This document shows, in pieces, positions 43,340 to 53,169 of a DNA stretch of 64,000 bases (position 1 is its first letter; each line of letters starts with the position of its first letter). The translations under genes were made by a program, and so were the position numbers. Below the pieces are notes generated by a model that had not been told where the DNA came from, made no database searches, and worked only from the letters and a program-made list of their open reading frames with translations. Source of the DNA: Streptomyces sp. NBC_00078 (GTDB lineage Bacteria > Actinomycetota > Actinomycetes > Streptomycetales > Streptomycetaceae); the NCBI RefSeq assembly GCF_026343335.1, contig NZ_JAPELX010000001.1, forward strand, positions 186,001 through 250,000, given 5' to 3'.

Positions 43340-45784
43340 ATGGGGATCCGGAGCCTGACCCGTATCGAAGCCGAGCACCGGGCCGCGCTGCTGACCGTCG
43401 AACGGTATGAGGTGGACATCGACCTCACAGCGCTGCCGGAGGGGCCAGAGGTCCGCTGCGTCTCCACCGTGACCTTCACCTGCCGCGAGCCGGGTGCGCA
43501 GACCTTCGTGGACTGCGCGGCCCAGGTGCGCACCGCCACGTTGAACGGCATCGCGGTCACCGCCACCGGTGACGGCCGTATCCCCCTGCCCGGCCTGGCC
43601 GAGCACAATGTGCTGCGCGTGGAGAGCGTCCAGGCCGACACGGCCACGGGTGAGGGTGTGCACAAGGCGACCGACCCCGCGGACGGCGAGGTCTACGTGT
43701 GGATGAGCTTCGAACCGGACGAGGCCCGGTTCGTCTGGGCGTGCTTCGACCAGCCCGATCTCAAGGCCCCGCACGCCTTCACGGTCACGGCGCCGGCCTC
43801 ATGGACCGTCACCAGTAACTCGGGCGGGGCGCGCGTCGAGGAACTGGAACAGGCCCGCCGCTGGGTCTTCCCGGACACTCCGCCCCTGTCCGTGTACAAC
43901 ACCGTGATCAACGCGGGCCCGTTCCACGAGATCCGCCGCGAGATCGACGGATACGACCTGGGGCTGTTCGCCCGCCGCTCCCTCGCCGAGGTCCTCGACC
44001 GCGACGCCGACGAGGTCTTCACCCTCACCGGCCAGGGTCTCGCCTTCTTCGGCGAGGTCTTCGCGATGCCGTTCCCGCAGCGCAAGTACGACCAGGTGTT
44101 CATGCCCGAGTTCGGCGGGGCGATGGAGAACTACGGCTGCGTGTCCTGGTCGGACGGGTTCCTGCGACGAGCCGCTCCGACGCCCGCCGAGCGGGAGTTG
44201 TTCGCCAAGGTGCTGCTGCACGAGATGGCGCACATGTGGTTCGGCAACATCGTCACCATGCGCTGGTGGGACGACCTGTGGCTGAACGAGGCGTTCGCCG
44301 AGTTCGCCTGCCACTGGGCCGCCGAGCGCGCCACGCGGTACACCGACGCCTGGGCCGGCCACCTGGTGGGCGGCAAGCTGAAGGCGTACCTGGCCGACCA
44401 GGGCCCGGTCTCCCACCCGATCCACCAGCCCATCCACGACGTCGCCCAGGCCGCGTCGATCTTCGACAACATCACCTATCCCAAGGGCGCCTCCGTCCTC
44501 CAGCAGCTCATGACGTACGTCGGTGAAGAGCACTTCAGGGCGGGCATGGCCGGCTACTTCGCCCGCCATGCCTGGGGCAACACCACTCTGCAGGACCTCA
44601 TCGACGCCTTGGCCGAGGGCGGCGGGCGCGACCTGGGCGCCTGGCGCACTGCCTGGCTCGCGACGGCCGGCACCGACCGATTCTCACTGGAGCGGACCGG
44701 CGAGACCGTCACGCTGGTCACCACCGGCACCCCCCGCCCGCAGGTGCTCGCGGTGGGCGCGTACAGCACGGACGACGAGGAGGGCGGGGCGCTGAAGCGT
44801 ACGGCGCTGGTGCGGGTCGAGGTGACGCAGCCGCGTACCGACGTCCCCGGTCTTCCGCCCACGGCCGACCTGCTGCTCATCAACGACGACGACCTCACCT
44901 TCGCCACGACCCGCCCGGACGCCACGGCGAGGGACGCCTTCTTCCGTACGGCGGCACGCCTGCCCTCGGCCATCTCCCGGGGTGTGGCCGTTGCCACCGT
45001 GTGGGACATGCTGACGACCGGTGAGGCCACGGCAGCGGAGGCCGGGCAGTGCATCACCGCGGTCCTTGCGGCCGAGACGTCCGACGCCGTGATCGAGCCC
45101 TGTCTGACCCTCGCCGCGACCGTCGCCGAGCTGTGGGCCGCGCCGGGCGAGCGCGGCGAGCTGACAGCGGCGGTGGCCCGAGTGTGCCGGAACCTCGCGG
45201 CACAACCCGGCCGCCGTCAGGTCGCACTGCGTGGTCTGGCCCGCACCGCGTCGACCGCGGACGACCTGGCCTGGCTGCGTGAACAGGCGGGCGACGACGT
45301 GGACTTGCACTGGCGTGCGCTCGTCCGCGAGGCGGAACTGGGACGGGACGTACCGTCCGAGACCGGCCTGCTGCTGGAACGCGACCCGGACCCGGACGCC
45401 TGGGTCCGCGCTCTCACCGTACGAGCCGCTCTGCCCGATGCCGCGGCGAAGGCGGAGGTCTGGCAGCGGCTCGCCGTCGACCGTGCCGTTCCCCTCCACG
45501 CGGTCGGCCAGGTGGCGGCGGCCTTCTGGCGCCCCGCGCAGGACGCCCTCCTGTCCCCCTACGCCCAGCACTACCTGGACGCGGTCCCTCACCTGCACCA
45601 GGGCGGCATGATCCCGGCGATGGTCTTCACGAACCATCTCTTCCCGGTGTACGGCATCGATCCTGCCTACATCGAGACGGCCCGGCTCACCGGCGACAAG
45701 GCGGCCCCGGTGGTCCGCAACACGCTCCTCGAACGCTCGGACTCGGTCCGCCGCATGCTGCACGCCCGCACCGGCGGGAGCTGA
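43340..45784 (+). CDS. pepN: Aminopeptidase N (family M1 zinc metallopeptidase)
   Basis: 814 aa from ATG 43340 with GGGAGGATGC upstream. The exopeptidase motif GGAMENYG lies near residue 260 and the zinc site HEMAHMWFGNIVTMRWWDDL WLNEAFAEF near residues 294-322 (HExxH with the third ligand Glu in NEAFAEF). The C-terminal ERAP1-like helical domain is present (GERGELTAAVARVCRNLAAQ, LAWLREQAGDDVDLHWRAL). It releases N-terminal residues from peptides, in the cytoplasm (no signal peptide). Streptomyces carries several such enzymes. Confidence 0.95.
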   Translation: MGIRSLTRIEAEHRAALLTVERYEVDIDLTALPEGPEVRCVSTVTFTCREPGAQTFVDCAAQVRTATLNGIAVTATGDGRIPLPGLAEHNVLRVESVQADTATGEGVHKATDPADGEVYVWMSFEPDEARFVWACFDQPDLKAPHAFTVTAPASWTVTSNSGGARVEELEQARRWVFPDTPPLSVYNTVINAGPFHEIRREIDGYDLGLFARRSLAEVLDRDADEVFTLTGQGLAFFGEVFAMPFPQRKYDQVFMPEFGGAMENYGCVSWSDGFLRRAAPTPAERELFAKVLLHEMAHMWFGNIVTMRWWDDLWLNEAFAEFACHWAAERATRYTDAWAGHLVGGKLKAYLADQGPVSHPIHQPIHDVAQAASIFDNITYPKGASVLQQLMTYVGEEHFRAGMAGYFARHAWGNTTLQDLIDALAEGGGRDLGAWRTAWLATAGTDRFSLERTGETVTLVTTGTPRPQVLAVGAYSTDDEEGGALKRTALVRVEVTQPRTDVPGLPPTADLLLINDDDLTFATTRPDATARDAFFRTAARLPSAISRGVAVATVWDMLTTGEATAAEAGQCITAVLAAETSDAVIEPCLTLAATVAELWAAPGERGELTAAVARVCRNLAAQPGRRQVALRGLARTASTADDLAWLREQAGDDVDLHWRALVREAELGRDVPSETGLLLERDPDPDAWVRALTVRAALPDAAAKAEVWQRLAVDRAVPLHAVGQVAAAFWRPAQDALLSPYAQHYLDAVPHLHQGGMIPAMVFTNHLFPVYGIDPAYIETARLTGDKAAPVVRNTLLERSDSVRRMLHARTGGS

Positions 45785-45893
45785 TCCGACACGGGTCCTG
45801 CCCGACCGAAGATCTCTGTGGAGCGAGGGCGGTGGGCCGATGCCGCGCCCATCGCCCTCGGTGCTGGTCTCGCCGCCGGTCCGTGCGCGGGCC

Positions 45894-47052
45894 TCACCGG
45901 TAGCAGGTCGTCACTCCCGGGTGCCAGCGGCAGGCGATCCCTGCGAAACCTCCGTTGGCCACGACGTCGTCGGCGAGCGTGTCGCCGCCGCGCAGCACCT
46001 GCCGCCGCTGGACGAGGCCGTCGGCGCCGTCGCGGATCGTCTCGACCAGCCACCGGCCGGCTCCGACGGACAGCGGCACCTCGGCCGTACGGGCGGCGCC
46101 GGCATACACCCCGCCCAGGAACCAGCGGTCGCCGCTGCGGCGGGCGAGGACGGCTTCCCGACCCGGTTGTCCGGCCAGCAGCCGGGTGTCGTCCCAGGCG
46201 GGCGTGTCGAGGTTACGCTGGTGGATCCAGACGACGATGCCTACGCCCTTTGCCCGTGCGTAGTCGACGAGTTGGGGCATCCAGCTGTCGGTCTGCCAGT
46301 TCGGGTCGGTGGTGTCCCACGCGTCGGTCCTGAAGTACCAGCCGGCGTCGACGGCCTCGTAGGGCCAGTGGCGCTCGGCGGCGTAGTCGACGTAGGCCTT
46401 CTGGGCGGCCAGGCTCTGGCCCACTGGCCCTCGTTGTCGACGCGGTAGGTACTCAGCCAGGCGCTCGCTTCCGGCGGCAGGTTGAAGGCTGAGGTCTCGC
46501 CGAGCACGTCGCCGTGACCGGCGGGCAGGACATAGCGGTAGGCGACACCGTCGGCGGTGGCGCGGACGACGAGGTCGAGGCGGGTGCCTGCGGCTGTGGC
46601 GAAGGTCAGGCGGGATTCGTTCATCAGGACCCGGCGTTCCAGCCGCTTGCCGGACTTCGCGGTACCGCTCGCTGACCAGCCGGTCCGCCCGCCGCAGGAA
46701 GTGCAAGTCGTGGGAGAGGTCGGCCTGTTCGGTGACGATGCCCACGGGCGACGGCTCGATGACCGTCCTGCCGTTACGGGAAACGGACAGGCTCAGCGTG
46801 CCGGTGGTGGCGTCCAGGGACACATTCGCGCGTGGTTCGTGCGCCGCCGCGGCGCGTTCGGGGCCCGCCACGGCCCAGACGTGCCGGTGGGAGCGGACGT
46901 CCTGGTCGGCCCGGGCGGGCACGGTCGTGCAGGGCGCGGCGGCCAGTCCGGCGCAGAGCGCGTCGAGCGCGGCTCTGACCGGAACCGGCGAGCGCTTACC
47001 CCGGCTGCGAGGTCGTGGTCGTCCTCCAGACCTGACAGATCCTCGATTCATC
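45894..47052 (-). pseudogene. Glycoside hydrolase family 97-like (alpha-glucosidase/galactosidase), frameshifted and internally deleted
   Basis: Starting at ATG 47052, an N-terminal region reads RANVSLDATTGTLSLSVSRN GRTVIEPSPVGIVTEQADL; a shift then gives MNESRLTFATAAGTRLDLVV RATADGVAYRYVLPAGHGDV (GH97 N-terminal sandwich); a further shift leads to KAYVDYAAERHWPYEAVDAG WYFRTDAWD and VGIVVWIHQRNLDTP of the catalytic barrel, then a jump to the C-terminal AWDDTRLLAGQPGREAVLAR and WFLGGVYAGAARTAEVPLSV. Family members are over 600 aa; here about 390 residues remain, so roughly 250, including much of the barrel, are deleted. Confidence 0.85.
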
Positions 47053-47099
47053 GGGTGTCTTGGCGAACGTAGGCACACTTCGTGAGCCTGTCAACAACC

Positions 47100-47112
47100 T
47101 TAACGATTAAGA
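47100..47112. promoter_or_regulatory. CTTAA-cga-TTAAG palindrome upstream of the GH97 remnant
   Basis: 13-bp AT-rich dyad, 48 bp before the GH97 ATG, preceded by GTCAACAAC. It probably was the operator of a sugar-responsive repressor. The stretch 47113-47346 otherwise shows no supported gene. Confidence 0.4.
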
Positions 47113-47346
47113 GAGCGGGCCATGGACAGCCGAACTCGACTGACGGACGAGCAGGCTGGCGCAACATGCCCACATCAGCAGCGTGGACCGCATCACTTGA
47201 CTCATCCGATGTATTGCGGTTGCCTGCCTTCGGGCATGCGGCGCTACGACGGCACGGTGCTCCGGGCGCACACCTACGACAGCTGCTTCAACGTGAAGAT
47301 CGCCCGCGAGGCGAGGGGCGGTCCGGCCATGTCCGGGAACACGTGG

Positions 47347-48885
47347 TCAGTCGGCGAGCTTCTTGCGCAGCTTCGGCTTCGACGCGCCGGCCCACGCGCT
47401 CGGCAGTTCCCGTTCGCGGCCGGCGGCCGAGGCCTGCTCGTGACCGTACAACAGGCCCCAGGTGAAACCTCCTTCTCCTGCCGTGTGCGCGGCAACGGCC
47501 AGGTCACGCAGGGCGTCCCGTGCCACGACGCTGTCCTGATGGTCTCCGAGGACCTTCTGAACACCCTTGACCCGCTTGCCGAGCCGCTTGGCGGGCTTGC
47601 CGAGTGAGGCGCGCGCGGGCTCGGTGGCGTACCGAGTCTTCTTGGCTGCCTTACGGGCCTGGTGGAGAGCCACGTCGAGTTCTGGTCCCGGGGACAGCTC
47701 CATCGCGTGCGTCATCCGGCGAGACAGCCGCTCGTACTCCTTGAGGACCGCCTTGGCCATCACCTTGCGCGGCTTGCGGCCGGCCTTCCGGCGCAGCGGA
47801 GGCTGCTCGGTGAGCAGGGTCAGGGACTCCAGGAGGGCCATGTGGCGGGGTGAGCGCAGGGCGTCGAGGGTGCGTTCACGGGCCTTCGCCGTCCGGGCGA
47901 CGTTCCATATCTGCAAGCGGGCGTCCACGGGTCCCAGGACCAGTTCGGGGGGCAGGGCGTCGATGCGCGAGCCGAGCCGGTCCACGAGGACCTCCTGGTC
48001 GCGCTCGGCGCCCAGTTCGCCGCCGAGCCACTTCAGTTCCTCGCGGATCGGATCGGTGACCTCGCGGTCCAGTACGGAGCGGTAGGAACGCAGGGTGCTG
48101 CGCAGCCGACGGCAGGTGACACGCATCTTGTGCACGGCGTCGGGCAGTTCGCGGCGTACCGCCGGATCGAGGTCGACGAGGGTGCGGACCTGCTCGTCCA
48201 CATACGTCAAGAACTCTTCGCCGGCCGAGCCCGGGGTCACGGCCTCGGTACGCGTGTCCGGCAGGCGGGGCGTGCCGACTCCCGTCTCCTCCAGGGCCCG
48301 GGCCAGCTTGGACGGGTCGGCCGCACGGTCGATGCCGCTCTTGCTCAGTGTCTTGTCCACGGCGTCGAGGAGTGAGGGGTCGGCGTCCTCGGCGAGTTCG
48401 ACCTCCATCTCGGTCCATTCGGCCAGGGTGGTCGTGACCGGCGAGGGCTCGGCTCGAACCCGGTCGACGGTCAGCTCCGCGAGGATCGTGCCGTCGGAAT
48501 CGACGAGGTGCCGCGTGCCGCGGGTGGAGCGGATCCGGACGACCGGCCTCAGCTCCGCCCCTCGGGTACGGGACAGCGTCAGGTCCCGCAGGGGGTCCGG
48601 AATCGTGTCGGACAGGGGGGCCTGGATCTCCTCCCGGCTGTCCCCGGACCCGGGAAGTTTGAGGTGCCAGCCGGCGTCGGATCCGCCCGTCCTTCGCCGC
48701 AGTGTGGCCGACGCGGCCGCCAGGCGCAGGTCCTCGGTGTCGTAGTAGACGGCGTCCAGCTCGTCGGTGCCCTCTTCTTGAACCGACGCGATGCCGCCCA
48801 CACCGGTCAGCTCCGCCAGCCACGAGGTGTCACCGGTCGGCGGGGCTTCGTACTTTCGTTCTGTCTCCGTCTTCGTGTGGGCCAT
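47347..48885 (-). CDS. CYTH-CHAD domain protein
   Basis: 512 aa from ATG 48885. The CYTH triphosphate-tunnel domain occupies residues ~1-200, with the ExExK motif in TETERKYEAP, DAVYYDTEDLRLAAASATLR and EWTEMEVELAEDADPSLLDA. The CHAD helical domain (residues ~215-500) has VHKMRVTCRRLRSTLRSYRS with conserved His/Arg, and HQARKAAKKTRYATEP as its second repeat. CHAD domains bind polyphosphate; CYTH enzymes act on tripolyphosphate or adenylate. The start has a poor ribosome site. Confidence 0.93.
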   Translation of the reverse strand: MAHTKTETERKYEAPPTGDTSWLAELTGVGGIASVQEEGTDELDAVYYDTEDLRLAAASATLRRRTGGSDAGWHLKLPGSGDSREEIQAPLSDTIPDPLRDLTLSRTRGAELRPVVRIRSTRGTRHLVDSDGTILAELTVDRVRAEPSPVTTTLAEWTEMEVELAEDADPSLLDAVDKTLSKSGIDRAADPSKLARALEETGVGTPRLPDTRTEAVTPGSAGEEFLTYVDEQVRTLVDLDPAVRRELPDAVHKMRVTCRRLRSTLRSYRSVLDREVTDPIREELKWLGGELGAERDQEVLVDRLGSRIDALPPELVLGPVDARLQIWNVARTAKARERTLDALRSPRHMALLESLTLLTEQPPLRRKAGRKPRKVMAKAVLKEYERLSRRMTHAMELSPGPELDVALHQARKAAKKTRYATEPARASLGKPAKRLGKRVKGVQKVLGDHQDSVVARDALRDLAVAAHTAGEGGFTWGLLYGHEQASAAGRERELPSAWAGASKPKLRKKLAD

Positions 48886-48913
48886 ATGTACCGCGTACAC
48901 GCCTCAGCGCGGC

Positions 48914-49540
48914 TCAAACGCGCGTGGGCAGGTCCGCCACCATGTTCGCTGCGCTGTTGATCTTCCGGACCGCTTCCGGCCCGCCTCCCGCTCCGCCGTC
49001 CGCATTGTCCTGCTCCACGCGGTCCGAACGGTCCGGCGGGCGCGCCATGAAGACGTCGACCGGATCCTCGGCTTCGACGACGAAGCCGTGGCGCTCGTAG
49101 AGGCGGCGGGCGGCGCTGCCCTGTAGGACGTTCAGGGCCACGGTCATGCCTTGCGCGTCCGTCCGCTCCAGCACGGTGCGCAGGACTGCGGAACCCAGTC
49201 CTCGGCTCTGGCAGTGCGGGGCGAGGTAGAAGTGCTCCAGCCAGTGGCGGCCTCGGGCGGGCCGGACCGTGACGCATCCCGCGAGTTCACCCTCGACCGT
49301 GATGATCGAGGTGTGCCGCACGGAGAAGGAGTCCCGAAGTCGCTGCCGTACACGGTGCTCGTCGTAACGCCCGAGGCGTTCCAGGTCGGCGCGCATGACC
49401 GTGGCCCGCAACTCCGCGACGACCTCGATGTCCGCCGTCACCGCAGCACGCAGCGCCCAGGCCACATCGGGTGCCGACGCGCTCCGTACAGGCGACGCCG
49501 CGTCGGACTCCCCGCAGTTCCCCGTCAACTCAGCATCCAC
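48914..49540 (-). CDS. GNAT-family N-acetyltransferase
   Basis: 208 aa from ATG 49540. GNAT motifs: IEVVAELRATVMRADLERLG, TSIITVEGELAGCVTVRPAR, HWLEHFYLAPHCQSRGLGSA VLRTVLERT (motif A, acetyl-CoA pyrophosphate loop Q-S-R-G-L-G-S) and GMTVALNVLQGSAARRLYER HGF (motif B). A low-complexity tail (DNADGGAGGGPEAVRK) follows. Substrate unknown. The neighbouring CYTH-CHAD gene lies 28 bp downstream on the same strand. Confidence 0.9.
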   Translation of the reverse strand: MDAELTGNCGESDAASPVRSASAPDVAWALRAAVTADIEVVAELRATVMRADLERLGRYDEHRVRQRLRDSFSVRHTSIITVEGELAGCVTVRPARGRHWLEHFYLAPHCQSRGLGSAVLRTVLERTDAQGMTVALNVLQGSAARRLYERHGFVVEAEDPVDVFMARPPDRSDRVEQDNADGGAGGGPEAVRKINSAANMVADLPTRV

Positions 49541-49599
49541 GGCCGGAGTATCTCAGTACGCCGGGACCCGCGTTCAGGCAGGTCGGCGGCGCGGGAAGG

Positions 49600-50520
49600 T
49601 CAACCGTTGGCGAACTTGCGCAACGTGTCCACGGCGCCGTTGAACTTGTCGCGGTCACCCACAGTCGCCCCGGACGAGGTGTACTGCCACATGGTGTGCG
49701 TCTTCCAGCCTGCCGGCAGCGCCCCCACCGACGAGGCGTACCGGGCGACCCAGAGGGGGTTGGTGGCACCGAAGCCGCTGTAGCTGCCGGTGCAGCTGTC
49801 CCACCAGGCCGTTGCCGTGTAGATGACGGCGTCGCGATGCGTGCGGTCCTTGTAGCGCTTCAGGAAGTCGCGGATCCAGGTGACCATGGCGCTGGTGGAC
49901 TTGCCGTAGCAGGCGTCACCGTAGGGGTTCCACTCGATGTCGAGGACGCCGGGCAGTGTCAGGCCGTCGGCGGTCCAGCCCCCGCCGTGGTCGACGAAGT
50001 AGTCGGCCTGTGCGGTGCCGCTGCTGGAGTCCGGGGCCGCGAAGTGGTACGCCCCGCGGATCATGCCGACGTCGTAGGGGCCGTCGTACTGCTGGGCGAA
50101 GTAGGGGTTCCGGTAGGACGTGCCCTCTGTGGCCTTGGTGTAGGCCCATCTGACGCCGGCGCTCCACAGAGTGGCCCAGGCGACATCGCCCTGGTAGCTG
50201 GCGACGTCCACGCCCTCGGTCTGAGTGGCCTTGGCGGTCGGGGCCATGGCGCTCGGGGCCATGACCGTCGGGGCCATGGCGCTCGGGGCCATGACCGTCG
50301 GGGCCATGACGTCGGGCGGGTCACTGACCGTGTCGTGTGCTCTGACGCCCATGCCCATGTAGGCGCTGCCGCGTACGGGGCCGGGGACGGGTTCGGGCTC
50401 GGCCGCCGCGGGTGCGGCCTGCAGGCCGGACAGAGTGAGGAAGAGGCCGGCCAGGGCCGCGATGAGACGCAGGCACGAGCGGCCGTACGGGGAGGTTATG
50501 TATCTTCTCACGCAGTCCAT
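49600..50520 (-). CDS. Secreted GH25 lysozyme (muramidase)
   Basis: 306 aa from ATG 50520 (or a GTG three codons on). Signal peptide SCLRLIAALAGLFLTLSGLQ AAPAAA. A linker then carries the MAPT/MAPS tandem repeat. The GH25 domain runs from ~residue 105: EGVDVASYQGDVAWATLWSA, YTKATEGTSYRNPYFAQQYD, MIRGAYHFAAPDSSSGTAQA and GVLDIEWNPYG with the catalytic DxE. The end GDRDKFNGAVDTLRKFANG is typical. It cleaves the MurNAc-GlcNAc bonds of peptidoglycan. Confidence 0.93.
   Translation of the reverse strand: MDCVRRYITSPYGRSCLRLIAALAGLFLTLSGLQAAPAAAEPEPVPGPVRGSAYMGMGVRAHDTVSDPPDVMAPTVMAPSAMAPTVMAPSAMAPTAKATQTEGVDVASYQGDVAWATLWSAGVRWAYTKATEGTSYRNPYFAQQYDGPYDVGMIRGAYHFAAPDSSSGTAQADYFVDHGGGWTADGLTLPGVLDIEWNPYGDACYGKSTSAMVTWIRDFLKRYKDRTHRDAVIYTATAWWDSCTGSYSGFGATNPLWVARYASSVGALPAGWKTHTMWQYTSSGATVGDRDKFNGAVDTLRKFANG
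50241..50300 (-). repeat. Tandem 30-bp repeat encoding MAPT-V-MAPS-A in the lysozyme linker
   Basis: Two perfect 30-bp copies (50241-50270 and 50271-50300), plus a partial third, encode alternating VMAPT and AMAPS. They fall between the signal peptide and catalytic domain, so copy number can vary without affecting the enzyme core. Confidence 0.9.
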
Positions 50521-50647
50521 CTGACCCCGAGGAGTGCCGGACCGCACGTCAAGTACCGCCCAATGACGGCATTCCGGCACGGGAGTGGGGTCGTTTCCAT
50601 CGGTTCGTACACTGACCGCAGGCCCGGGCAGGAGGAGGTGCTGGTGG

Positions 50648-51544
50648 GTGAAGCCGGCGACGAGAGGACGTCCTGCAGGGCTGTTCGTCGGCCTGTGCAC
50701 GCTGGACGTCATCCAGCTCGTGGACCATGTGCCGGCCTCAGACGAGAAGCTCACGGCTCGTGAGCAGATCGTCGCCGCGGGCGGCCCTGCGGCGAACGCG
50801 GCAGCTGCCTTCAGCCACCTCGGGGGCACGGCGAGGCTGCTCACCGCCGTCGGCTCCCATCCGCTGGGACGTGCGGCGACCGCGGACCTGAGCCGGCTGG
50901 GCGTGGCCGTTTCGGACCTCGCGCCGGACTCGGCCGAGCCGCCCGCGGTGTCCTCCGTTCTGGTGACCGCTTCCAGCGGGGATCGCGCCGTCGCCTCCAC
51001 CAACGCCACGGGCCACCGGTTCTCCCCGCCCGACGATCTCGACGCGTTGGTGGCGGCGTGTGACGTCGTCGAGTTCGACGGCCACCACATGGAACTGGCG
51101 CTGTCCGCAGCCCGGGCCGCGCGTACCGCCGGCCGGGTGACCGTCCTGGACGGCGGGAGTTGGAAGGACGGCACGGAGAAGCTGCTGCCGTTCGTGGACG
51201 TGGCCGTCTGCTCGGCCGACTTCCACCCGCCCGGCGCGGGAACTCCGGCGGACACCCTGCGAGCCCTGCGGGAGTACGGAGTCGTCTGGTCGGCGGTCAG
51301 CCGGGGAGGGCAGCCCCTGGTGTGGGCGGGCCCCGACGGCGGAGGCACGGTGGAGGTGCCCGCGGTCCGTGTGGCGGACACGCTGGGCGCGGGTGACGTG
51401 CTGCACGGGGCACTCGCTCATCACCTCGCCGTTCAGGGCCGGCTGACAGCGGAGGTCTTCGTCGAGGCGCTGCGCGGCGCGGGGGCGGTGGCCTCGCGGG
51501 CATGCACCTCGTTCGGCACCCGGGCCTGGATGCGGGAGGGGTGA
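50648..51544 (+). CDS. PfkB-family carbohydrate kinase
   Basis: 298 aa from GTG 50648 with GGAGGAGG upstream. N-terminal signature FVGLCTLDVIQLVDHVPASD and AAGGPAANAAAAFSHLGGTA (substrate-binding Gly pair); the C-terminal active-site motif VADTLGAGDVLHGALAHHLA near residue 245 supplies the catalytic Asp. It phosphorylates a sugar or nucleoside; the exact substrate is not apparent. The promoter gap (50521-50647) is divergent from the lysozyme gene. Confidence 0.9.
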   Translation: MKPATRGRPAGLFVGLCTLDVIQLVDHVPASDEKLTAREQIVAAGGPAANAAAAFSHLGGTARLLTAVGSHPLGRAATADLSRLGVAVSDLAPDSAEPPAVSSVLVTASSGDRAVASTNATGHRFSPPDDLDALVAACDVVEFDGHHMELALSAARAARTAGRVTVLDGGSWKDGTEKLLPFVDVAVCSADFHPPGAGTPADTLRALREYGVVWSAVSRGGQPLVWAGPDGGGTVEVPAVRVADTLGAGDVLHGALAHHLAVQGRLTAEVFVEALRGAGAVASRACTSFGTRAWMREG

Positions 51545-51703
51545 CCGACGGCCTCCTCGGTCGGGCGAGCCCCGCCGGACTTCCGCTCCGCAGTCCTGTC
51601 CCGGACGGTCCTGCGCCCGGCCGGCCGTCTGCGCGGCCAGTGTCCGAGGGGGTCCGCTCCGGTCCCGTGCGCGACGAGGTCAGACACCCCATGTCGTTTG
51701 GTG

Positions 51704-52930
51704 TCAAGCGGCAGGGGTGTGGGCGTGGTGCGACCAGGCGGTCGCTTCGTCGTAGAGGGTTCGGGTCTTGAGGCATCCGTGGAGGATGCCGACGAGGCGG
51801 TTGCCGAGCTGCCGCAGGGCCGGGTTGTAACCGGCCTCGCGGGCGCGTTGTTTGTCGTAGTAGTGGCGGGCGCCGGGCGAGGCGCGCAGGGCGGAGAACG
51901 CCTGGGTCTGCAACGCATCGGCGAGCCGGTTGTTGCGGACGTAGCGGGCCTGGACGGTATGGCTCTTGCCGGAGGCCCGGGTGATGGGGCTGGTGCCGGC
52001 GTAGTTCTTGCGGGCTTTGGCGGACGCGTAGCGGGTGGGGTCGTCCCCGAACTCGGCGAGCACCCGGGCGCCGGTGATCTCCGCGATGCCGGGCATCGAG
52101 AGGTAGATCTCAGCGTCTGGGTGCTTGAGAAAATGGGCCCTCACCTGCCCTTCCAGGTCGGCTATCTGCTCGTTCAGGGCGATCAGCAGCTTCGCGTGAG
52201 CGGTGACGGTGGCCGCGTAGGCGGTCGTGACCGGCTCGGGCAGGCCCAGCTGCCGTTCGCGCAGCGCGGCCTGGATCGTGGCCGCTTTCGCGTCCCGGTT
52301 GCGCCGGCGGGCACGGGCCAGAACGGCGGTGATCTGGGCACGGGTCAACTTCGCCCCGGCCGCCGGGGTAGGGGCCTTGATCAGCAGTTCCAGGGCGTCC
52401 GTGCTGGTCAGTGTGAGGTCCGCGTAGGCGGCCAGGGCGGCGGGGAAGTACTCGCGCAGCGTGCTGCGCAGCCGCTGGAACGTGCGAACGCGTTCCCAGA
52501 TCAAGGTCTGGTGGGCGCGGGCGACGACCTTGACGGCCTGCGCCTGCTCGCTGTCCCCGGCCACCGGCCGCAGCTGGGCCCGGTCGATGCGGACCATGTC
52601 CGCCAGCGCGTGCGCGTCGCCCCTGTCGCTCTTGGCGCCGGAGGAGGCATAGCGTTCCTTGAACCGGGCGACCTGCCGCGGGTTGATGGCATAGACCTGG
52701 TAGCCGGAGGCGATCAGGGCCTGCACCCAGGAGCCGCGGTCGGTCTCGATCCCCACCACCACGTCGGCGGCATCCAGGCCCTCGCCGCCGTGCTTGGCCA
52801 GGAGCTCGTGCAGCTTCGCGATTCCCTCCACGCCCTCGGGCAGCCTCGCCGCGGCGAGTTTTCGGCCTGCCTCGTCCTGGACCTCGACGTCGTGGTGGTC
52901 TTCGGCCCAGTCATCGCCGATCAGCAGCAA
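51704..52930 (-). CDS. IS110-family transposase (DEDD), apparently intact
   Basis: 408 aa from TTG 52930, chosen because AGGAGGACGAG precedes it; the frame is open to 52984. The DEDD RuvC-like domain shows LLIGDDWAEDHHDVEVQDEA (first Asp), VVVGIETDRGSWVQALIASG (Glu), and KSDRGDAHALADMVRIDRA (Asp pair). The C-terminal transposase_20 domain contains LSMPGIAEITGARVLAEFGD and KNYAGTSPITRASGKSHTVQ with the conserved Ser. IS110 elements lack terminal inverted repeats, so I did not set boundaries beyond the CDS. It is a different subgroup from the remnants near 10.1-11.1 kb. Confidence 0.92.
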   Translation of the reverse strand: MLLIGDDWAEDHHDVEVQDEAGRKLAAARLPEGVEGIAKLHELLAKHGGEGLDAADVVVGIETDRGSWVQALIASGYQVYAINPRQVARFKERYASSGAKSDRGDAHALADMVRIDRAQLRPVAGDSEQAQAVKVVARAHQTLIWERVRTFQRLRSTLREYFPAALAAYADLTLTSTDALELLIKAPTPAAGAKLTRAQITAVLARARRRNRDAKAATIQAALRERQLGLPEPVTTAYAATVTAHAKLLIALNEQIADLEGQVRAHFLKHPDAEIYLSMPGIAEITGARVLAEFGDDPTRYASAKARKNYAGTSPITRASGKSHTVQARYVRNNRLADALQTQAFSALRASPGARHYYDKQRAREAGYNPALRQLGNRLVGILHGCLKTRTLYDEATAWSHHAHTPAA

Positions 52931-53169
52931 CTCGTCCTCCTGGTCAGGTGCTTTGCTCCATGCAGCCTGCGGAAGGCACGGCACGCGGCCTAATGGATCC
53001 AGTGCTCACGCCCCACTGCCCGGCGGGCACGCCACCCCATCAACGGTCTGGCCTCCCGGCCGACCAGCAGGGGCACGGTCTGACCTCAGAAGTCGAATGC
53101 TTCCGGCGTCGGTAGTGCTCACCTGCTGGCGGCTACGGACCCGAGCATTCCCCGGCTCCGTAGCTCCCA

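Noticed and set aside
47122..47607. 161-codon plus-strand ORF overlapping the end of the CYTH-CHAD gene
   Set aside because: Most of it is antisense to the CHAD domain; the remainder has no motif or ribosome site.
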